Source: Treponema sp.
Lineage (GTDB): Bacteria > Spirochaetota > Spirochaetia > Treponematales > Treponemataceae
Assembly: GCA_016297805.1 (NCBI GenBank)
Contig: JAEDFX010000007.1
Location: 1 to 45,445, forward strand
Direction: 5' to 3'
DNA length: 45,445 bases
Part shown: piece after piece, positions 42,585 through 45,445 of the stretch
Layout: each line of letters begins with the position of its first letter
How positions within the stretch are numbered: position 1 is the first letter of the stretch
Made by a program: the position numbers and the translations under genes
The notes under the pieces: model-generated
The model's input: the letters and a program-made list of their open reading frames with translations, nothing else
The model's database searches: none
What the model was told of the DNA's origin: nothing

Positions 42585-44039
42585 TTATTTTTTCACTTCA
42601 TTTACATACTTATCAAGCTGAACATTTGCAACGTTTGTCTTTGAAATTACGCAAGGACCTGCAATACATCCACCTTCACAAGACATAACTTCAATAAGAT
42701 TTCCGGTATTTGCATTTGGCTCAATTTTTCCAGAATTGATATCACCATACATTTTGAGCTTTTTCATACCATCCTTATTCAAGCCGTTAATAACATCCAG
42801 CTTCAAAATATCAGGATTTGAAAGACGACATCTTACGGCCTCTGCAACTCCACCAGTTCTGGCAAAATTTCTTGCTGTAGAACTTGGTCTTTCAGCTTTA
42901 TCAAGAGCCTCTAGTTTTGTAATATCCAGTTCTTTAGCATCAAAGAATGCACTGATTTCTTCTGCAGTAATTTCATAATCAACAAGTTCGTCATCAAAAC
43001 CTTCTCGTTTCTTTGCAAGACATGGACCAATAAAAACAGTAATACAATCAGGATCATTTTTCTTAGCTATTTCAGCAGTGTAATGCATAGGACTTCTGGT
43101 TTCAGAAACACATGGATCTAAATCTGGAACATGAATATGAACGGCACGAACATAAGCTGAACAACAGGATGTAGTCATCAGCTTATCTCCCCTAGCCATT
43201 CGTTCTTCAAATTCCTTTGCTTCTTTTTCTGCTGTAATATCAGCACCAACAGCAACTTCTATTGATTTTGTGAATCCCACATTTAATAAAGCCTGTTCAA
43301 ACTGTCCTGCACTGGCTCTGAATTGTGAAGCAATGGCTGGTGCATAAAGTGCAACGACTTTTTTACCATTCATAATGTGTTTTATAACATCAACAAGCTG
43401 GCTTTTATCCATCATGGCACCAAATGGACATTCCTGCATACATTTTCCACAGTAAATACATTTATGGAAATCAATAACTTCATGACCATCAGCTCCTTTT
43501 GAAATGGCTCCAACAGGACATGCCGCTTCACAAGGTACTGTAATTTTGATGATTGCATGATAAGGACAGTTCTGTTCACAAAGCCCACAGTGAATACATT
43601 TGTTTGCATCAATGTGTGCATGATGAACTATATGAATAGCCTTTTTTGGACAATTGACCATACAAGGACGGGCAAAACATCCCTGACAGGCATTTGTAAC
43701 CATGAAATTCTGTTTTACACAACCATTACATGCTTCGTGAAGGACAGTAATCATTGGCCATGTAGGTTTTTGACGTTCAAGTGCTTCCTTAGCATATTCA
43801 TCCAGGTCATTCTGTTCGTTGTAATTTTCAACAGAAATCCCCATTCTTGCCAGAGTTCTCATTTTCAGTAATTCTCTGTCATGAAAAATACAGCAGCTTA
43901 TTGGATTAGACCCTGCTGGTTTCATTTCACGTGGAATTTTATTAATTTCACGACTATCTAATACACCGGCAAGTTGAAGCTTTGCAATTCTTACTAAAAG
44001 TTCTTTTTTTACATTGGTTGCGTTATTATTGATATTCAT
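42585..44039 (-). CDS. Monomeric [FeFe] hydrogenase (group B-like)
   Basis: A 484-aa iron-only hydrogenase. The N-terminal part carries ferredoxin-type clusters (CNGCVKQNFMVTNACQGC, CIHCGLCEQNCP, CIYCGKCMQECP and further cysteines, about 104-205). The H-cluster domain has L1 TTSCCSAYV (289-297), L2 FIGPCLAKKREG (336-347) and L3 VMSCEGGCIAGPC (451-463), giving four cluster cysteines at 292, 340, 454 and 458. The usual Pro after the L1 cysteines is Ser. The layout matches the monomeric group B enzymes of anaerobes, which probably couple ferredoxin to H2. Maturases HydEFG are not in this window. It is cytosolic. Confidence 0.85.
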   Translation of the reverse strand: MNINNNATNVKKELLVRIAKLQLAGVLDSREINKIPREMKPAGSNPISCCIFHDRELLKMRTLARMGISVENYNEQNDLDEYAKEALERQKPTWPMITVLHEACNGCVKQNFMVTNACQGCFARPCMVNCPKKAIHIVHHAHIDANKCIHCGLCEQNCPYHAIIKITVPCEAACPVGAISKGADGHEVIDFHKCIYCGKCMQECPFGAMMDKSQLVDVIKHIMNGKKVVALYAPAIASQFRASAGQFEQALLNVGFTKSIEVAVGADITAEKEAKEFEERMARGDKLMTTSCCSAYVRAVHIHVPDLDPCVSETRSPMHYTAEIAKKNDPDCITVFIGPCLAKKREGFDDELVDYEITAEEISAFFDAKELDITKLEALDKAERPSSTARNFARTGGVAEAVRCRLSNPDILKLDVINGLNKDGMKKLKMYGDINSGKIEPNANTGNLIEVMSCEGGCIAGPCVISKTNVANVQLDKYVNEVKK

Positions 44040-44201
44040 ACAATGAACATATCATATTTTTTATAAATTTCATATAAGGATTTATTGTATTTAGATATTA
44101 ACAAAATCAAATAAAAGGATTATTATTAATCTGATTATTTATATTTAGGCAAAACCTATAATATGATTTATACGTGAATATATTTGTAAGGAGCAAAATA
44201 T

Positions 44202-45146
44202 ATGGCAAATAAGATTACAATTATTGGAGCTGGACAGGTTGGTTCAACAGTTGCATATGCTTTAACATTAAAACAGCTTGCATCTGAAATTGTTATTATT
44301 GATATCGTAAAAGATAAAGCTATGGGTGAAGCAATGGATATCCGTCAGGGTACTCCTTTTATTGGACCTGTAAATGTTCGTGATGGTGATTACGAGGATG
44401 CTAAAGGCTCTGATATTGTTATCTTCACATCTGGCGTTGGTCGTAAACCAGGACAGTCTCGCCTTGATTTGACACAGACAAACGTTGATATTGCTAAGTC
44501 TGTAATTCCAACAATTACAAAAGCTTGTCCAAATGCACTTTATGTAATCGTTGCAAATCCTGTTGATATTCTTACATATCAGTTCATTAAGACTTCTGGA
44601 ATTCCAGCAAGCCGTATTTTCGGTACAGGTACTATGCTTGATACAGCTCGCTTCCGTGCTCGTATTGCAGAAACATACAGAGTTTGTCAGGAAAACGTAC
44701 ATGGTTATGTATTCGGTGAACATGGAGATTCATCATTCGTACCTTGGTCTTTGGCAAATATTGGTTCAATTCCTGTAGACTCATATGCAAAATCTTACAC
44801 AGGTAAAGATGTTCTTCCTTCATTTGATAAAGCTGATGTAGAAGACTATATCCGTAAATCTGGTGGAATTATCATTGCTGCAAAGAAATGTACAAACTAT
44901 GGTATTGGTGTAACAACTGCTACTTTGGTTGAAGCATTGAACTACTCAACAGACTCAGTTCTCACAATTTCTTCTATGCTTAATGGAGAATATGGTATTT
45001 CTGATGTTTGTCTTTCAATTCCTACAATCGTTGGTTGTAATGGTATTAAAGGTCATATTGCTGTACCACTTTTGGATTCAGAAGTTGAATCTCTTAAACA
45101 TTCTGCTGAATGCTTGAAGGATGTTATTAAACAGATTAATTTCTAA
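44202..45146 (+). CDS. NAD-dependent L-lactate/malate dehydrogenase
   Basis: A 314-aa LDH/MDH-superfamily enzyme. It has GAGQVGSTVAYAL (9-21), Asp34 for NAD, GRKPGQSRLDL (80-90), VANPVD (117-122), DTARFR with the substrate Arg at 150, and catalytic His174 in GEHGDSS. The overall look is that of bacterial L-LDH, but the specificity position holds Arg81, equivalent to Gln102 of lactate dehydrogenases; Arg there is the malate dehydrogenase residue. The next gene is a fumarase. I therefore regard malate/oxaloacetate as at least as likely as lactate/pyruvate. AAGGAG is the ribosome site. Confidence 0.8.
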   Translation: MANKITIIGAGQVGSTVAYALTLKQLASEIVIIDIVKDKAMGEAMDIRQGTPFIGPVNVRDGDYEDAKGSDIVIFTSGVGRKPGQSRLDLTQTNVDIAKSVIPTITKACPNALYVIVANPVDILTYQFIKTSGIPASRIFGTGTMLDTARFRARIAETYRVCQENVHGYVFGEHGDSSFVPWSLANIGSIPVDSYAKSYTGKDVLPSFDKADVEDYIRKSGGIIIAAKKCTNYGIGVTTATLVEALNYSTDSVLTISSMLNGEYGISDVCLSIPTIVGCNGIKGHIAVPLLDSEVESLKHSAECLKDVIKQINF

Positions 45147-45166
45147 TTAAAACATTAGATTTGTAC

Positions 45167-45195
45167 AAAAGGCAGTTGGAAAACTGCCTTTTTTT
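45167..45195. terminator. Terminator after the LDH/MDH gene
   Basis: AAAAGGCAGTT, GGAA and AACTGCCTTTTTTT form a 10-11-bp stem with a T-tract, 20 nt after the stop. Transcription of the fumarase gene therefore probably restarts or reads through. Confidence 0.85.
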
Positions 45196-45239
45196 ATTTA
45201 TATTTATAATTATAAAATCAAAATTAAGGATGATTTACT

Positions 45240-45445
45240 ATGGAATACAAAATTGAACATGACTCTATGGGTGAAGTTCGTGTACCAGCAGATAAATACT
45301 GGGGTGCTCAGACAGAACGCAGTCACGAAAACTTTGAAATTGGTGTTGGAATTGAAACAATGCCTCGTGAAATTACTAAAGCTTTTGGTTATCTTAAAAA
45401 GGCTGCTGCAATTGCAAACAATGCACTTAAACCAGAAAAAATGAC
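45240..45445 (+). CDS. fumC: Class II fumarate hydratase, 5' part only
   Basis: The first 68 codons are in the window; the gene runs off the end. The N terminus reads HDSMGEVRVPADKYWGAQTE, the hallmark of the class II fumarase/aspartase family, and continues NFEIG and IETMPREITKAFGYLKKAA in the manner of FumC. It would interconvert malate and fumarate. AAGGA lies 9 nt before the ATG. Aspartase shares the early motif but usually differs after it, so fumarase is preferred. Confidence 0.8.
   Translation, partial: MEYKIEHDSMGEVRVPADKYWGAQTERSHENFEIGVGIETMPREITKAFGYLKKAAAIANNALKPEKM

Noticed and set aside
1..45445. CRISPR array, IS element, prophage, integrase or toxin-antitoxin genes.
   Set aside because: No regularly spaced direct repeats, transposase or integrase motifs or typical toxin-antitoxin pairs were seen on either strand.

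Overview
The window looks like chromosome of a host-associated, fermentative, anaerobic spirochaete, most likely Treponema or a close relative. This rests on the p83/100-family antigen gene (18649-20292), the low GC content, several short signal-peptide proteins of spirochaete type, and energy genes typical of strict anaerobes: Rnf complexes, a monomeric [FeFe] hydrogenase and an NAD-dependent LDH/MDH next to a class II fumarase. The genus is inferred from gene content; no database search was run. I see no IS element, phage gene, CRISPR array or rRNA. There is one tRNA (Gly, UCC).

Layout. 17-2923: dat-ddc pair for 1,3-diaminopropane synthesis, split by a strong terminator-like hairpin. 2920-4923 (-): a GH57-type protein whose catalytic residues appear lost. 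5012-11529 (-): a tight eight-gene operon of a DUF212/PAP2-like protein, an unknown membrane protein and a full but very divergent Rnf-like set in the order C-D-G-E-A-B. 11603-18583: RNA-modification and housekeeping genes (pseudouridine synthase, P-loop/Asp23-like fusion, PcnB-type nucleotidyltransferase, alpha/beta hydrolase, TrmA/RlmD-type methyltransferase, beta-propeller protein). 18649-20292: p83/100. 20353-23491 (-): rpsF-ssb-rpsR-rplI-dnaB. 23736-29438: ankyrin protein, rsmD, two TPR-type proteins, rlmN, a DUF4163/DUF3298-like lipoprotein. 29542-34923: HMA-like small protein, 2-hydroxyacid dehydrogenase, GH31 glycosidase (-), LeuC/LeuD-type dehydratase. 35055-41377 (-): the canonical rnfCDGEAB operon with a purine permease at its tail. 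41486-45445: LRR-like protein, tRNA-Gly, [FeFe] hydrogenase (-), LDH/MDH and the start of fumC.

The central finding is that the window holds two Rnf operons with identical gene order. The 36-41 kb copy keeps its expected cofactor ligands. The 5-10 kb copy keeps fold-level similarity and the ferredoxin-type cysteines of RnfB and RnfC, but has lost the intramembrane cysteines of RnfA and RnfE, the flavinylation threonines of RnfD and RnfG, the glycine-rich nucleotide-binding loop of RnfC and the N-terminal Fe-S domain of RnfB. All open reading frames are intact and tightly coupled, so this looks like a maintained, repurposed Rnf-derived complex with two extra membrane proteins rather than decay.

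A second theme is transcription. Many genes have normal Shine-Dalgarno sites, but about eight transcription-unit heads, including rnfC of the canonical operon, lack one and have a -10-like hexamer ending only 5-8 nt before the start codon, which predicts leaderless mRNAs. Two nearly identical palindromic terminators lie 4.2 kb apart, both at convergent gene ends.
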